Shown piece after piece: positions 50,234 to 64,000 of a DNA stretch of 64,000 nt. The notes beneath the pieces are model-generated. The model was not told where the DNA came from. It did not search any database and was given only the letters and a program-made list of their open reading frames with translations. Numbering within the stretch: the stretch's first letter is position 1; each line of letters opens with the position of its first letter. The DNA is from Stercorarius parasiticus (lineage: Eukaryota > Chordata > Aves > Charadriiformes > Stercorariidae): the NCBI GenBank assembly GCA_013396915.1, contig VWZL01004361.1, positions 568,519 through 632,518 of the forward strand. The letters run 5' to 3'. Both the position numbers and the translations under genes were made by a program.

Positions 50234-52014
50234 ACCTAAAAACCCAACAAAAACCTAATATTTTCTCCATTTCAGCATTTCTCCATTGGTCTGTTCAAGG
50301 TTGTATTTGCCATCTTGTACCCAAGTTAACAGAATTCATGAGCTACACAACATTAGCCTCTGAATTCTGTATGCATATATTATTAAATATTTTTTCTTTT
50401 CCTAGCAAGCTAAGAGATATCTTTCTTAATATGGGAATGCTGTGACGTATTTGTGCCCTACTTACATCCACAACTGTAAATAGGAGAACTCACCTTATGC
50501 TTTACCGCCTTGGAGAAATAAACATGGCAGACCATGATGCCTGTAGAAGTGGCACTGGCACATTGAGACTGGCAGTGCTGTATTGCGACTTGTCCTTCCC
50601 TGGAGATTTGACTAAATGTCTTTAGCAGGTGATTTTTATAACCTTTAACAGGAGGCCAGCATCTTGAAGCTTGCTTAAATTTTACAGAACAGTTTGGTTG
50701 ACATAAGCACAGATAAGCAGCATATGCATTTGGATTTACCTGTGTTAATTCCAGTGGTAGTCAATGGAGCGAGTTACCTTAAAGAAAAGAGAGTAATTTT
50801 AACAATTCTTTCATCTCCTTATACAGTATATTCATATCATAATCAATAAACTGAAACTTTCAGATAAAATGACAGAAAAAGGAATATACTATACTTTTAC
50901 AGGTCAAGTTTCTACTGATGTAATTGAAACAATGGTAGTTTCCCTCATGGAAAATGTGTAGAAGTTCCCCCTCTGTTTCTCTTCTGTGTTTGGGTTCTGG
51001 ATTTCTTTACTCATGGCTAGCAAGGTTTTTTCTGTATGTTAGAAGGTATTACCTCTCTTTTATCTCATAGGCATTTTGTTGTCTCTCTGTCAATGTCACC
51101 TTCAGGAAAGTAACAATTACTTTCTTATCCGAATTCTAATTGTAAAATGTAATGATCGTAGGCGGATAATGATAGCTGAACAGGGAACAGTATACAACTC
51201 AGAGGAAACAATGTTTTGAAATGAGAAATTACTCTTCTGTTGTGAGGAAAATAAATCAGTCATTCTGTATTTAATGTAGGAATTTCTGAGAACTTGATCT
51301 CCCCTTTTCTGTGACAAAGAAGAAAAGTGCTCTGAAATTTTCAGTCTATTTTTATTTTTTGTGTTTCTGAATGAAAAAAATCTGTGAGTGTAAGCCACTG
51401 TGTCTCACACCACTGTGCTGGTATGTTGTGGTGGCTGTGGTTGGTATTGTGGGTTCTTCTTTTTTTTTTAATATAAAATACATGATGCTCTTCTGTATTT
51501 TATTATGAATAAACTTTTTTGAATGGAAATTGGTCCTAATTGAAGTGCCACTAAAATAAAGGTTAGCTTCTCTGACTGCATATAACTTCAGTGGAAAAGC
51601 TTTTATAAATTACTTTATTGTTTCACAGGCCTTGGAGAGTGCTGTTGTGGATGGCAATGAGTGTGACTCATCTGGCTATAGAGCTGGAAGTGTAATATTA
51701 AAGAAAATAAATAACAAGCCTGAAAAGAGCATTACATGAGGAAATGAGGCATGAATGCGTGAGACTGAGGTTAGTCTACTGCATGTAAGTAGATACCACC
51801 TAATTACTTGGGAAGCAGAACTTAGTAAGGGAAGTACAAGATCATGAATGAACTAGAAGCACCCCAGGATCTGCCTGACTTCTCAATTCTAGTAATTTCA
51901 CTTCCAGCAGCAGGTTGCTGCTTACTGCCATTCTGCAGTGTATGGGGAAACAGTCTGAAAATCACATTCTTAGAAGGAAATGCATTATGGTTGTTGAAGG
52001 AGTGATTTGTACTG

Positions 52015-52052
<38 letters not shown>

Positions 52053-52155
52053 ATTATGATGATTTTTTTGCATTGCCCATAAGCAGCTCATCATATTCAG
52101 TTTTAAAATATCATGGTTTATTATCATTTATAAAAGAAAAAAAAAATCCCCAAAA
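50234..52155 (+). repeat. 1.92-kb tandem duplicate, copy 2 (probable assembly artefact)
   Basis: Repeats 48311-50232 in the same orientation. At its right end AAATCCCCAAAA continues smoothly into TCACACCCTTAG, whereas copy 1 stops at the N. At its left end ACCTAAAAAC follows the N directly, whereas copy 1 is preceded by TTTATTTAAGAA. Each copy therefore has one natural flank and one flank at the N. Confidence 0.97.
52019..52049. repeat. (TA)n microsatellite in copy 2
   Basis: A 31-bp TA tract, identical in length and phase to 50096-50126. Confidence 0.95.
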
Positions 52156-55100
52156 TCACACCCTTAGTTTAGGATTTTTCTATGCAAACTTTTAACACAC
52201 TATAGCTGGAAATTGTAATGTAATTTTTGTGGCATGAAGAGCCAAACTGAGAGCTAGCAATGCAAATAGGGCTGTGCCCATTGTCCCCACCTTCTATTCC
52301 AGGAAGAGCATCACTGTTCTCATTTTTACCCCAACTGTGCGCATTACTTTTGAGGAGCCCTTCCTCTTACCATGCATATTTTTTTCTAGAACTTTTATTC
52401 TTTTACAGGAGAGAACAGTAACTCTTTCTGATCTATAAAGGCAGCTAAGAGTGAATACAGTGCACAAACTTGCTTTGTTTTTATCAGCTGATAACTGGTC
52501 ATTCAAATGTGTTTATATTATTAGGTTAAAAAACACCACCACCACCCTATTTTATGCAAAAATTACTTGGCCAGAATGAGTGTATTAAGCTATGCCTCCA
52601 GTAAATGTATTGAACTATACCTGTAGTAAACAAATAATTAGGGTATTTGGACATTCTGTTAATGTGTAATTGTGCTAATATTAATAAAAGCATTGGCATG
52701 GCATGGCACGGCCAAACCTCTAAGAGAGGTTACATACAGAAGACTTAAATAAGTGGCATTTGTGTCTTTCAAAATTCAGTGCTTATATAGCCAAAAAAGC
52801 TAAGGACATAGAATGAAATTGCTCAATAATTTTCATGTGAAACCTTGTTAATAAGTTGTGTCAACAAAAGACACAGAGATTAATAGGGGCGTGCTCATTA
52901 ACATTTTGCTGTTTGAGCAAATATTTTTTACTCATAGAGAAAATGAGATTTTTGCAGTTCATTTTTTGAGACTGTGAAATGGTCATTACCATAGCCTGTT
53001 GGGAAAGCTAAGAATAAAAATTGCATGATAAGCCCGTTGACTGAACATACTAATGTATTAAATATATATTAATACATTTAGAGTCTAAGTATTTCTTATC
53101 AAAATAGACTATAGAGAGCTTTTTAATCCACAAATTGGATTTTGAAATTTTTGGATTTTGAAAGAAGTGAGAATGATATAATTCTAAGGGTTATGAGAAT
53201 CTTTATTTTATCTAAATATTGTATCTCAGATTTTAGGATAGCCTTCAGGGCAAGGCAGAGGTCTGTAGGCCATTCCAGAGATGAATAACAGAAGGTTGCA
53301 GGTCTCTTTCCCAAGTTCAGGCTCACACCAGTCATGCCCCACACATCCAAATATATACGTGACGTCATAGAATTAACCTGCTTACTCAGAGACTTGTAAA
53401 AGCCATCAGTGATACTGACCTGCTTAGCTTCAAACTTGTGGAAGGCACAAATACCGTAGATGATAGTGAAACACAAAGGTCCTGGTAACTGGAAGGAGAG
53501 GGTTATGTCTTTTCTTATTCCTGATAGTGTTTGTTACTTGTCTTTCATAAGCCAGTTGATTTCCTGTATATGTAAAATATAAATAAAGCAAAATAATGTT
53601 TTGTTTCAATCCTTTTTAAAGGAAATGGACCATTTGAAAACTTGAGAACTAAATAAATCAGATTTCCCAATGTCTGGTGAAGCACTATAAGCCAAAAACT
53701 AGATCTAGAGATGCCAAAGGAAAAGACATTTTCTATTGAAGTATTGATAGTGGTTTAGAAAACAATTTTGGTTGTAAAGCAGAGTGACGTATTTATAGTA
53801 TAGATTTGGATATTCCCAGGGGAGAAAAAAAAAAAGCTCTGCCTGGGGCTTGGACAAGAGCCCATTTGAGGCTTGGACAGAGCAAGAATATAGTGGTCGC
53901 CTTTCAGATATGCCCATTGTTCAAACTAGGGTGGCATCTGAATGGGGAATATAAAGTCTTTGTAGCCACAACTGTGGAGGAAAATTCAGTTTTCACACTC
54001 CCTACTGCAGTTTAGGGTGGCTGGTGGCAGTTCTACACAGCTCAAGACAAACTTTTGTAAGTAAGGATATTCAGGTGAAAGGATGATTTAAGCCCAGCAC
54101 TCACATTAATGAGGGTTCTTCCAACATCTGGCATCTTCACTCCTTTCCCTCTGCCATAAGCATTTTCCACCATCTTGAACTTCCAGGTGGGATCTGCTGT
54201 ATGGTGGGAAGGAAGAACAGGAGGCGTGCAGTGAATGTATTATAAGCTCATTTATTCCATTATGAAAATACACAACTCCTAATGAGGTACTGACATCAAA
54301 GTACAGCTGCCCCTAGATAATCTGCTGTACATCTTCAGCAAAACCTGACAGTCAAATGCAGATTGAAGAGTCCTGATTTTCCCAGTTAAAAAAGTGTCAG
54401 AAACAATTCAAATAAGAAGTAATAGATATAAATGAGCAAATTACACATACAAAAATGGTAGGCATGGATACGACATGTCTTTCTGCTTGGGAAATTGAAG
54501 ACTCAATAAGCATTTTAAAACCGCATAACTCCCAGTTTTGAAAGGCACCATGAAATTTCACTAAGCTATTTCTTACAAACTCCTTTGATCAGGAAGCACC
54601 AGTCCTTGTTAAGCTGCCAATGAGTAAAATCAGAGACATAAAAGTTTCTGCATTTTCATGTACATTACCTGCCATTTTTTCATTTCACCCTTTCCTTCTT
54701 GAGCTACAAAACAGAAAGCAAAGACCTTCTCATCACCCTGTGCTTGATCTCTCTTCTCAGAAAATAAACTGTGACTCAGCATCAGTATAGGTTATAAGCA
54801 GGTACTTTTTTTTTTTTCTTAAAAAGATCAGCTACATTAACAAATCAAACTTGAATGCATTGTCTTTGTTGTAAAAAAAGACCATGTTTATTCTTATGGA
54901 TTTGGCCTGAAGTGTTTTCATTTATAAAAGTATAGTAACCTAGTAGAATTGTAGGTCTTGACTCTTGTCAAACAAACCTCCTCATAGAAAGTAGCGGGTG
55001 CAAATCAGAACTGATCCAAATATTGACGTTTAAAAGTTGCAGTTAGTCTCTTCCAGCAAAAGATGGCAGTGCTCAGTTTTCTTCAAAACTGTAATGTCCA

Positions 55101-58100
55101 TTCATTAAATGAAACGCTCCTAAAAGAGTTCCCTTGTCTTTGTCTAGGATCTGCACATTGAGATCACTATTTATTATTACTGATAAGCTAACAACTTGGC
55201 CTTAGATATTTACAAAAATATGTGTGTTTCCACAAGAAGTCCCAACTGGAAAAAACTAAGTGCCAATACTTCAATAAATACTCTTGCAAATTTAGCAGCA
55301 TTAAAAAAACCTCTTTGAGTCCAATTTAGAATTAATCATTATTTCATGGAAGCAGTTTTTCAACAAATAGGAAATGAAAGGAAAATTGTTTCCAAGATTC
55401 TCTCAGATCTGCCTTTTTGTATGTAATATACATTAACCATTTAGATATTAATTCAAATGACTATTGATCAAAGTATGCCTTTTCCTTGAAAGTTTCTGCT
55501 TATATCATGCCTGTTCCCAAAAGCAGAGATTTTACATAAATTTGAACTTTTCCATTGCCTTATATCAAATTAGATAGCGCTGTACTTTAGGGCTGTGCTA
55601 AATTTAGGTATGTGTAATAATCCCATGGCTAGTATAAATTAAAAATTAGGAAAACAACAAGAAATTAATAGAATTTATTTAGCATAAAGTACAATATAAG
55701 CCCACCAGAAAAATTACAAAAAATAAGTCTGCAGTAGGTCCGTGATCCAGTTTAGAACTTCTACCTGTAACCATGACTAAAACGTAAAAAGAAAACAAGT
55801 CAAACCCAAACCAGTAATAATCATAGCAATAGTAATATTTAAATGTCAGAAACCAATTTAGATAACACTAAGGGGAAAAAAAACCCCAAAAGTAATACCT
55901 TAGTATAATGCAAAAATACACAAAATCATGCATTTTTGATCATCATCTTATTCTAATAGGATCTAAAGCATCTAATATATAATGATGAGTGAAATTTCCC
56001 ACGGTATGCAGAGTGCTTTATGTTAAGTGGTACCAAAGAGGTTTGGATGGGTTTGGATAAAGAGTACAATTTACTTTCATCTGGGGGGGAATTTGTTTCC
56101 TGTTATTTTTTGTGAATCAGTGGTGGGGAAAATTCTGTATTTCAGAAGCTGCTTTTCAGGTATTTTTGCAGCCTTCTTCCTGGGTTTGTTTTCTAAAAAT
56201 ACTGTCATGTTGTGCTTTGAGAACATTTCTATTGTTCTTTTTCAATCCTTTCCATACCTCCCTCGAAAACAAAGATTTAAAAAAAAAAAAGAGAGATAAA
56301 AACTGCTAAGTGAACAATTCTATATTTTCTAAGAAGCTTCTTCAACGTGACAGCGAAGTATTTGCAGAAAAGAAGAGTATGATTTTGTTCTGACCATGAG
56401 AAACTAATCAGAGCATAGTGAAACCCCAGAAAATCCCCCACATTTCTGATGGCTGCCATTTTGAACGCGATCGTCTGCAGTAACAGGAAAGCCGAAGTTG
56501 TACGTTATGGTATTGTTTTCAGAACCTACTGGAGATAATTAAGAATCTTGACAGTTAGAAACTCTGGTTTGGGCAGTTTGAAGACCGCTGCTGCTTGTGA
56601 CAAGATTCATGACTCTGGTAATGAAAAATTACTTACTTGAAACCTGAACTAAGCTTTCTTTCATGCTCACATAGTATCAAGCAGAATAGGGAAAAGAGTA
56701 ATTATTCTTAAGAAACACTGACGAGTAGTGTGATCTTCCAGTAATCCCCTTCTCTCTGAGAAAGGTCTAGCATAAATATTTCTTAGAAATAAAGAAATAA
56801 AACCCCCATTTTAGCTCATCTACTGCTGCTTCTTAAATTCAGGAGCAGTGCCTCTTTACATTTGGCTTGGCAAGCAGCTCCTCCTCTTCCTCCCACCATA
56901 TGTTTTGGCTTGAGTACAATAGTTTCTTGTTTCATCAAGAAAGAGCTTGGTACAGAGGCTGCCCTGCCCTGACGCTTCCTAACCCCACCACTGGAATCAA
57001 TTTCTATCTGTTTTACTCTTCACTATCTCCCAGCCCTGTTAAATTCAACCTTACACACGTGATCTAGGTATTAGAGCAAAACTGGGTAAAGGGCTTACCT
57101 GTCTAGAACATAAATAAGAATTTAGATGCCCAAGTCTAAAACCACAGCTTATTTGCTGACATCAGCTCCCGGAAGTGCTTAAACTCATAAGGCTCAAAGA
57201 TCATGAGAAGCCCGTTGATTGTGGCACACAAAATCTGAAAGGAAATGAACTTTGACTCTACTGTGTACTCCTAAGTTTGTATATACTTTGTGCGTTATAG
57301 AGTCATTGGAGAAAACGTGAAATCAAGGATAAAAAAATCCAAGACTCCCTCTGTCAGGAGAATGTCCTGACCACTAGCTATTATAATATTGTTAAATAAA
57401 TGAGTAAATTCCACTCCCTATCTCTGGCAAATAGAAACTGTAAGCACTTGACTACACCTGAACATGTAGGTTTTGAACCATGCTGTGATAAAAGTCAAGA
57501 GTCTAATGAGAGACTGTGGGGAAAAAAAATGTTTTTAAGTTCAAGGGAAAAAAAATAAAATTGATGTGTTCCAAAATTAGACATTCTGACAATTTTTTAC
57601 AAGAAAATTTGACAATTCTGTATTTCTAACAGAAACAGAAAAAAGAAATGTTAGATAATTTCCAAAGCAAAACATGTTCCTTATCCCTTCAAACTGCCTA
57701 ATGAAACCAAAGTTTTCCTTGGGTCGCTAAAAATTAAAGTCAACATTGCTTAATTTCAAACATATTAGTATTGTATTAAAACTTCTTTTTCGCTAAAAAG
57801 TTTCAGAGCACTCAAAGCTGTTCATAAATAGAGGAGAATAGAATATTCTTTCAAGCTTAGATTAATTTACTGGAGCTAAAATTTTCTTTGGTTATACAAT
57901 TTTAATTGTTTCAGCATTTATTTCAAACCATGTTTTTTAACATTCTTGAACACAAATCAGAAATGCTCACTTTTGTTAATAGCGTAACACTATTTATAAA
58001 TAGCATGAAAAAATAGTCTTCTGTCTATTTGCTTTATAAGTGGCAGTAAAGGTAATATAGAAGTACAGTATTTAGATAACAGTATGCAAACAAAGTTTTA

Positions 58101-61100
58101 TTTTAGTTTCTGGTGTTCACAGGGGCAATTACAAGTCAATCTCCATTGCCATTTTCCATGTGGTAAATTCATAACTTTTTTCCTTGTAAAATGAGGCATC
58201 TTTATGAGCTTGGGAGTCTCAACAAATTACTTGATTCTGATTTCTGTGATGTCAAAGAGAACTATGACTTTAATTCTCACATTTTCTCAAGATTCATATC
58301 ATTGTAATTGAAAAGTAATAGTATTTCCTAACATTATAATTTTCAAATGTTTTAGAATCTGTCTTCCTTTATTTAGCAGTATGTTATGACTTTTCTTATG
58401 TCACTGAATTTAAAGTCTTGAGTTATATCATCTGAATATAAGACCTTGAAAGAAAGGAAAGGTGAAACATGTAGTTGGTACTTCGGGGTCTCACAAAATT
58501 ATTCCTGTAGTTTTGAAGCTATTTGACAGACTGTGACTTTTAAGCTCTAGGAATGTAAAGGATCCATTGGAAAGCGAAACAGCTATCAAATGCTCTGTTA
58601 CTTTCCTCTGCTTTGACAGTATCATTTCCCCTAACATTCTGGATATAAATCTTGCTCATTCCTAGCAGAAAAAAACCCAGTTTTTTTATTCCAGGATAGA
58701 CATAAAACGTATGACATGGTATGTAGATTGTCACCTACCCAACCTGTCTTTTTGGAGCCCTATTATTGTAAGGAACTGGATTGTCCCTTTTATCTGAACA
58801 AATTGTACCTCTAATACAGCCTTTTTTTAATGAAGTAATCTCATCTATGTTTACTTTTATAGGTATTATTTTAATAACTTCCTGCCAACAAATTTTAGCC
58901 AACAAGGTGTTCCATAACTTGTGTGAAAACAGACACATTTGTGTTATCTCAAATCTGGTCCTCCCTTCTACAGATCTAGTCAGCCCAGTCTGCCCAGCCC
59001 AGCCAAATTTTAGTGCCGTCTATCTTTTGATCATTTTTTTATTTGTTCTTTAGTGTTGGCAGTTTGCTTATCTACGGAAACGATTGTTTTGCATAGTAGG
59101 TATGACTAGTTATTCTCTCATGGAGAGAACATGTCTCTCATGGAGAAAAGGGAGGAAAAAAATTCCAAGGTCTAATGCACCCAAAATAGAGACCAGACTA
59201 GAAAACACATTGGATTTTCTCACCTCAGACTCTCTGATATAAATGATGGAGAAGCAGTGATGTTGTTGGCTGTGAAACTTCTTTCAGAACTTAACATGTA
59301 AGGATGAAATCATGTTAAAGATCCTATCTTATCTTCATGATATTTTTTCTTATTTATGTTCCTTGATTCTCTGCCTCTATGACTTGAAACAATCTTTTTG
59401 TCCTCTTTCTTATACTTCCCGCGTCTTATGGAAAACATATTGTGTCGGGTTTTTTTACATCGCCTTTTCATTTAACTGGCACCTGTTTCTAATTTCAGTG
59501 GTTGGGATTATAAATTACTAAAAAAACTTAAGCAGATGTGAATTTCTTCTCGTGGTGAGAAGGCAAACCTGGCCCAGATATGGAATAACGAAATTCAAAG
59601 TGTGGAAAAGGCCATTCTTTTCTAACTGGTACCTCTGGTGTTTATAAGGGATGTTTTGGATGGGTTTTTTTACATTCTCTTTTAACCTCATTCAGAATAC
59701 ATATTTTTCAAGAAGCATAGTCTAATTTGTTTCAATCCATGTTAAGATGTTTGTACAGGGATAGGTAATGAATGAAATTTTGAAAGAAAATAATTAGTTG
59801 ATGGCATATGACATAAAATGGGGGTTTAAAGGTCTGTGGAGTATCTTTGAACAGTTCAGTTAAGTAAAAGAATAAGCAATTTTTTTTCTGTTTTCCAGTT
59901 CCATTTATGTTCTTCTGTAATGTCAATTTAGAAATACATTTTAAAAAGAAGATAAGGATAAAAAGATACAGTAAATACAGAGATCAAACTCATTAATCCT
60001 CTTAACTGGACTAATGTTAAACTATTCAGTTATGCAAAGATATGCTCACTCTTAATCTATCTAAATCATATATGACGGTTGTCAATTTCATATCTGGCAT
60101 CTACCTTAGACATTTTGGTGAAGTAAATTTTCATTACAATTAGTTTGCAGAGGGGAAAAAAGCTTAATTATGTTTATGTTATTCAGAAATCAAAAAATGC
60201 CTCAAACAATTCCTGAAGAGTGGACCAGGGCTGTCCAACTGAAGAGCTGATAAGTGCAATGTAAAGTCATCAATGTGCAGCATCTTGCGTGGGAATATTC
60301 ACTGTCTTAAAGGAAGAATACCAAACCAGGTACCATTTTGATTATAGCACTAAATAAGTTTTTCCGATTCTGGTGTTTATTTAATCATATGACAAAAAGA
60401 CTGCTTATATTTATTATTCCTGGTAAAATTCAAATTGTTTTCATAAATTTTGAATATGTCTATTTCCCTATGATAGCTCTTTTAGCCAACAGTGGTAAAA
60501 TGATACTGAAAATCCAAACCTGGAAAGAAATTTGGGTGCTTTTTTTTTTTCCTGTGACAACAGAATGAAACAAAATAAGTAAAGAGGTACACAAAGTCCA
60601 TGCATTTAAGGACAAAGAATTAAATTCCTTGTTCAATAACACATGTGTTTCATCTAGTACAGTTAAAGCCAGGTTTGTTAAGAAAATCAGGCCTTATATT
60701 TTCAGTAAGGTTTCAATTTTATAATGATGTCCTTAGGGAAGTCATATGAATTCTCTGGGAAATAAAAGAACAACAGTCTAATGGTTAATGCTGATCTGGA
60801 TCCAAGTTCATTTTATGACTTTTCCATAGACTTCCCATGTCTGACAAACCTCAGACAAACCCTTCTATCTAGTTGAGAACTCTCCATGTAAAAATGACAA
60901 AAATGATATTTTGACATAGCGGGTTTTATTCTGTTCTTTGAAGCACCATACTGCTCAGGGCCCCTGCTGGGAATGTTTTGCATTGGAATGATGACAGATT
61001 TCTCTCCTGGTGATTAGTGTATGGGGTAAGACACATTTTCATATATAGTTGGATAAATAACATTAAAGTATGGGTTTAAGGTTCGTTTGCTTCCCTCACC

Positions 61101-64000
61101 ATCCCCACCTTCGTGAAAAAATACCCAAGAGATACCAGTTAGTAAACATGGAAGTTTCTCAGTTTCGTACTTCTACGTTCCAACATTTTTCTGGTTCTCT
61201 CCCTTCTACCTTGCCGTTATTCATCTGCATATGCATCACAATGATGAAAAGAGTCCTCACTATACAGATTTTCTTTCTGCATTTAAACATTATGCTTGCT
61301 CACATCTGCAATGCTGAAATGATCAGCCAATATAATTAAAAATTCTTGATGGGTGAAACTCCTTTTCATGAACAAAATACAAATGTCAGCAATAAGAGTT
61401 TTGCCTATCTCAATATGTTACGTGATTCATCCTCAAACTTATCATGTAAAGCACAAGAATTATCTTTTCATAATTCATAAGAGTTTATTTTCAAAGTATA
61501 TTCTTATTTCAAAAGCTAACAATCTAATTCTGACTCCAGTTTCCTCTTGCGGGAGGAGGGGGGGGTCAGTGGATATAACCCTAAAGACCAGCACATGCTT
61601 CAAATGAAAACTGGGCCCAAGCCAGCTTCAACTTTATACAGTTATCTGTGTACAGAGCTTAAAGGATTGGATTTTTGGCCTATGGCCATTTAATGAGTAT
61701 GCTTGATAACAACAGTGGAGGGATATAGGGGGCAGTGGAGAGCAGCCCTTTTTCTTTTTGTGGAGAATTTCAGGAGACAAAAGCACGTAGAACTAAGTGA
61801 AAACAAAAACTAGCTCACTCTGGACTTTCTTCCCTGTCTTGTTCCATGAAGGTAATTAATGACATTTAGTGATCATTGTTTGAACCACAGTGAGATGCTT
61901 CTGGGCATGCTGCCAGGATAAGGGTGGTATGTATAATTGAATAAAACACCCCATGAACAGCTGAAATCACTGGATGCTTGATTTCATAGAAATATGGGGG
62001 AAAAAAAACAGAGATTCAGTACAATACCTTACAAGGAAATACGCATTGCTGTTGAAAAGATAGGTCTAGAGCTCACAATATCAATTGCATCTTTGGACTA
62101 AAGTTTACAAATAAAATTGCAGAAAAGAAGCTCCCTTGTCTCAAATAAGCAAAATGTCTTTGTGTTGTTACAAACCACATGGTTACTCATAAGAAAAGAG
62201 GTGGAACAAAGAGATGCAGCTGAAGCGAAGAATCTCTTTTCCTGCCTGCTTTTATTGTCCATGCTAAACTATTGTCCGTGACAGATTTTACTTGAGCATA
62301 TTTTATATAGCTTCATAGAGGTGTCTGAGCTAAAGGTAATTGGTAAATAAGAAACAACATTCTCAATTATTTTAGTTTTTAAGATTCTGTTGCAAATCTA
62401 AGGACTGACTGTAGATACCACCTTCGGTATATCTAAACATACCTAAAAACTAAAAAGTTTATACAGTCTATGCATTCATAGTCTGTACCAGCAGCAGTCT
62501 TGATGGCTTTCTCTTTTGTTCTCTTTCACAGATCTTTGCTCTAAGGGGGTGTTATGTTCTTGACATTTGCTCTGGACATCTACTCTGGAAGAAATGACTC
62601 CAGTCCCTCCCTAAGACCGCCAGAGGAACAGAGCCAGGGCAGGAGAAAAGAGGCTGTTTGCTTCCAGACCATTTTCTTTCTGGGAAGCTGGCAATTATTG
62701 CTATGGGCCTGTGCCTCAACTCTTGGTAGTTTGCAGTGTAAGGGTGCCTCTTAAACAATTTTATATAAGGCTGAAGTGTACTATAGCCCTTGGATTTTCT
62801 TGCGTATAATTCACTGCAGAGTATATATATGAATATAAAATGTTAATATATGAGTAATATATATTTTTTTTAGCAAGGGTCCCTTACTAGAGATAGATAG
62901 AAATCAAAAAGTCAATGGTAACGTCTTGTTGGCCAGTAACTTTTAGTGACGGCAGAAGTAACTGTGTCTGTAAAATAGGGCGTTCTTAGAAGATCTATTA
63001 ATCATCAGTCAGTAAATTCTGTGTGTACCAAATAAATGTACATATATGAACCAATGTGGGGCTAGGTCCCTTTCTCCTGTAAAAAAAGCAAAAGAAAATC
63101 CTGTAAGGCAACAAAATCTCACTGAAACTTTTAAAAGGGCTTATACCACTGTAAAATAGATTGCAAAGTTACTTATCGACAAATCTGCAAACTAGTCAGT
63201 ATTTATTCACATCCTTTCAAGGTCCTATACACAGAATACAGTATCAACAGTAGAGTTCAACAGCATTGAAGAAATGCTGCCAGAAATCCCATGTGCCTTT
63301 GATGAAGTCTTCTTCTGAAGTAATCTCAATGGAATAGCATCTTCTTTTGCTGGGCCACCTCCAGAACAACTCTCTCTTTGATCACCAGTGAACTTTGCAT
63401 AGTTTTGGAAGAGAAAATTTGTTTTAATCTATTAGGCAGATAGTTAAAAATACTTGAAAGATGGTGGTTGACTTGCTTCTATCAAGAGTCACTCTTGTTT
63501 TGATTTGCCATTATCCTTTTTCCCTGATGTAATGCCCATGCGATCAGCTTTTGAAAAGAACTGGACTAGTCTATGAGTTTGGGACTGATCAATAAACCTC
63601 TACAATGGAAGAAGACTCACAGGATATGGGTGAAGGTGACATGCTCATGAAGCTCAGAGAAGAATGGAGGTGGTGACTGACCACAGCTGTTACAAAGGAA
63701 ACTGAACTTAGTCCAACACAAAGGGGGCCTCAGAGTGTCCTTAGATCAATTGAGTGTATGAACTGTTTGCGTAAATGTTCTGCCCGATTTAATCAAAAGA
63801 GTGTAAGTGTCTTCCTGAGGTAGCCAGACTAACATGGGGGAGCGTATACGTGGCTCAATCCAACACAGAGTGTAAAAGCTGAGAAAAACAACGAAATGAA
63901 CTTTGAAGACAGCAATAGGCTTGAGGCTAGCTTCAAACCACATATACCTTCCTGGCAACTGGGGATACCCAGTGTCTTGACAGTGAGCATATTATAAAGA
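52156..64000. other. Gene-free AT-rich sequence to the window end
   Basis: No gene recognised. Open frames are 60-117 codons and without domains; the longest is 53123-53476 on minus. Notable small items are a GGCATGGCATGGCACGGCC run near 52694-52712, a palindrome at 53052-53078, the word TCTCTCATGGAGA repeated within 35 bp near 59116-59148, a G run at 61555-61566, and TA-rich low-complexity sequence at 62820-62872. The segments at 57120-57200 and 57340-57480 have faint phrases of old LINE/SINE relics, too weak to name. Confidence 0.6.
53052..53078. other. Perfect 10-bp inverted repeat, AT-rich
   Basis: AATGTATTAA and TTAATACATT flank ATATATA. It is a possible cruciform or hairpin former, and also a pattern that AT-rich DNA produces by chance. 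Confidence 0.7.

Noticed and set aside
49899..52127. Two identical 101-codon frames with Y-I-Y-I runs, and two identical 93-codon frames nearby
   Set aside because: They are the same noncoding sequence read in both copies of the 1.92-kb duplicate, partly through a (TA)n tract. Duplication does not make them genes.
48311..52155. Real recent segmental duplication or mobile element with target duplication
   Set aside because: No element ends or coding content, and the junction N plus equal microsatellite lengths favour an assembly overlap. Kept as a finding, not as biology.
53052..53078. AT-rich palindrome as a functional cruciform
   Set aside because: Inverted repeats of this kind are frequent in AT-rich DNA, and no gene or origin feature lies nearby.

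Overview
This window looks like gene-poor nuclear DNA from a bird. The main evidence is several 5'-truncated CR1 LINE copies. They end in the CR1 3' tail, built on ATTCTATGATTCT-type repeats, and some still carry readable CR1 ORF2 C-terminal peptide. There is also a GC-rich LTR-like insertion of a type I recall as common in avian genomes. The rest is AT-rich, full of stops in all frames, and has only short simple repeats. I found no convincing protein-coding gene, tRNA, rRNA, CRISPR array or operon. The longest open frames outside repeats (about 150 codons) are no longer than chance would give in 64 kb. The window is best read as intergenic or long-intron sequence.

Layout. Positions 1-5302 are unique AT-rich DNA. 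Positions 5303-5858 are a minus-strand CR1 fragment with a nonsense codon in its ORF2 remnant. Positions 5859-12371 are unique, with relics of ancient repeats. Positions 12372-13401 (edges approximate) are a GC-rich LTR-like element on the minus strand with internal 45-bp tandem units. Positions 13402-28476 are unique, with a MIR-like SINE relic near 16.65 kb, other old retroposon traces near 19.0-19.4 kb, and an isolated exact 27-bp direct repeat at 24105 and 24933. Positions 28477-29639 hold three CR1 pieces, one on minus and two on plus. Positions 29640-43175 are unique, with a G-quadruplex-like run, a diverged 90-bp repeat pair about 1 kb apart, and an AT-rich stretch with a SOX-like palindrome.

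Positions 43176-43297 form an exon-like block with good splice signals. Just downstream, a GGATA pentanucleotide array (43424-43550) abuts a CR1-tail-like hairpin. Positions 48311-50232 and 50234-52155 are two essentially identical 1.92-kb copies in tandem, separated by exactly one N. Positions 52157-64000 are unique AT-rich DNA.

The most important observation for a user is the 1.92-kb duplication. The single N at the junction, the equal length of the (TA)n tract in both copies, the single substitution found by eye, and copy ends lying at low-complexity sequence all point to an unmerged contig overlap rather than a biological duplication. No new biological system was found. The other leads are the candidate exon, the exact 27-mer, and a few structured palindromes. 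All repeat family names rest on recall of consensus features, not on a database search.
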